The notes under the pieces are model-generated. The model had not been told where the DNA came from. It ran no database searches and saw only the letters and a program-made list of their open reading frames with translations. A DNA stretch of 24,272 nt from contig JAGORP010000022.1 of the NCBI GenBank assembly GCA_018062725.1, positions 1 through 24,272 of the forward strand, written 5' to 3'. Positions 23,781 to 24,272 of the stretch are shown here, piece by piece. The stretch is from Flavobacterium sp. (lineage in GTDB: Bacteria; Bacteroidota; Bacteroidia; Flavobacteriales; Flavobacteriaceae). Position numbers and translations under genes: made by a program. The stretch's first letter is position 1; the number at the start of each line of letters is the position of its first letter.

Positions 23781-24272
23781 TGAGAGTAAAATTTCAAATA
23801 GTAATTAGCAGCATAATTATATTTGCAATGTACTCGTGTGGTATTTCAAAATCCATTTCAAATGTGCCAATTAATATAGGTTCGGCTCATGAAAAAGTAG
23901 TGCAACACAACGATACGCTTTATTCGATTGGGAATAATTATTTTATAAAAAATAAACAGCAATTATGGGAGTTGAAAGTCTCTGGAGATCCTGTTGAAAG
24001 AGGATTAATCACCGGACAATTAACGGCTTCACAAATAAAAAAGCAAGAGGCACTTTTTTTTGGAAAAGTAGCGCAACTCGTTCCCTCAAAATCAAAACAA
24101 TGGCTGTTGCGCAATTTTTTGAAATGGTACAATCGAAAATTATACAAACACATTCCCGAAGAGTTTAAATCGGAAATTCATGGTATTTCTCAATTTACTT
24201 CCGATGATTATGATTTTATTGCTCCAAAATATTTGAGAAGCCTGTACCTCCACGGAGCACACGATATTGGCC
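23780..24272 (+). CDS. C45-type (Ntn) acyltransferase-like lipoprotein, 3' end cut by the window
   Basis: This open frame starts at the ATG sharing a base with the upstream stop and runs off the end (164 codons seen). It opens with a lipoprotein signal, MRVKFQIVISSIIIFAMYSC, with Cys20 as the lipidation site. The mature part contains LWELKVSGDPVERGLITGQL and ends LRSLYLHGAHDIG. These resemble the N-terminal region of the C45 family (acyl-CoA:6-aminopenicillanic acid acyltransferase-like, autoproteolytic), in which a nucleophile Cys follows shortly after; that residue would be just outside the window. If active it would be a periplasmic or outer-membrane acyl-transfer or acyl-hydrolysing enzyme. 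The match rests on pattern memory of part of the protein. Confidence 0.72.
   Translation, partial: MRVKFQIVISSIIIFAMYSCGISKSISNVPINIGSAHEKVVQHNDTLYSIGNNYFIKNKQQLWELKVSGDPVERGLITGQLTASQIKKQEALFFGKVAQLVPSKSKQWLLRNFLKWYNRKLYKHIPEEFKSEIHGISQFTSDDYDFIAPKYLRSLYLHGAHDIG

Larger units (their letters stand above)
1..24272 (+). other. one continuous flexirubin-type (aryl polyene + dialkylresorcinol) operon, open at both ends
   Basis: All 26 coding regions lie on the plus strand. Spacers are 0-6 bp except 11606-11680, and eleven junctions overlap by 1-26 bp. Diagnostic members are darA/darB, two ACPs, three complete FabF-type synthases, a CLF, three hotdog dehydratase-like proteins, LolA-like, GT2-DUF2062 and MMPL-PlsC genes. 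The expected aryl-starter genes (tyrosine ammonia-lyase, CoA/ACP ligase) and a phosphopantetheinyl transferase are not in the window. No promoter or terminator for the whole unit is visible, so both ends are outside. Confidence 0.85.

Overview
The window reads as a 24 kb slice of a single, very compact, plus-strand biosynthetic operon from a Bacteroidota bacterium, most likely a Flavobacterium or a close relative. The signs are the AT-rich sequence, A/T-rich spacers in place of strong Shine-Dalgarno sites, Bacteroidota-style lipoproteins and beta-barrel proteins, and above all the gene content: a flexirubin-type pigment cluster, in which an aryl polyene acid is esterified to a dialkylresorcinol (DAR). 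The operon runs off both ends. Genes are separated by 0-6 bp or overlap by 1-26 bp; the only real spacer is 75 bp (11606-11680). There is no gene-free stretch of 300 bp or more, no tRNA or rRNA, no IS element and no CRISPR array.

Left part (1-7137), chain building and the resorcinol branch. In order: the C-terminal end of a FabG-type ketoreductase, a FabF-type ketosynthase (KS), an acyl carrier protein (ACP), an LpxL-type acyltransferase, DarA (flavodoxin-like, DAR formation), DarB (KAS III-type, DAR formation), two tandem ApeP-like hotdog proteins, a small conserved protein with an HTH-like C-terminus, and a BtrH-type cysteine acyltransferase-like protein.

Middle part (7141-13929), transport and the polyene synthase. 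An ABC exporter (ATPase and ABC-2 permease) is followed by a 4HBT thioesterase, a second complete KS, a half-size KS-like protein, a second ACP, and then, after the 75 bp spacer, a KS-alpha / chain-length-factor pair like those of aryl polyene type II PKS systems.

Right part (13926-24272), envelope handling and tailoring. In order: a polysaccharide deacetylase, a LolA-like carrier, a lipoprotein, an outer-membrane beta-barrel protein, an ApeI-like hotdog protein (catalytic His kept, Glu changed to Gln), a small exported helical protein, a GT2-DUF2062 fusion, a 1221-residue MMPL transporter / PlsC acyltransferase / methyltransferase-like fusion, a CrtI-type FAD oxidoreductase, and the start of a C45 (Ntn-type) acyltransferase-like lipoprotein cut by the window edge.

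Working model (inference from family knowledge): an aryl starter, whose ammonia-lyase and ligase genes are not in the window, is elongated on ACP by the KS enzymes, the FabG-type reductase and the split hotdog dehydratases to an aryl polyene. DarB and DarA make the resorcinol. One of several acyltransferases joins the two, and the ABC, MMPL, LolA, lipoprotein and barrel proteins carry the product to the outer membrane. The cluster class is known; the points most worth a second look are the complementary loss of catalytic residues in the three hotdog proteins, the half-KS, the excess of candidate ester-forming enzymes, and the three-part MMPL fusion.
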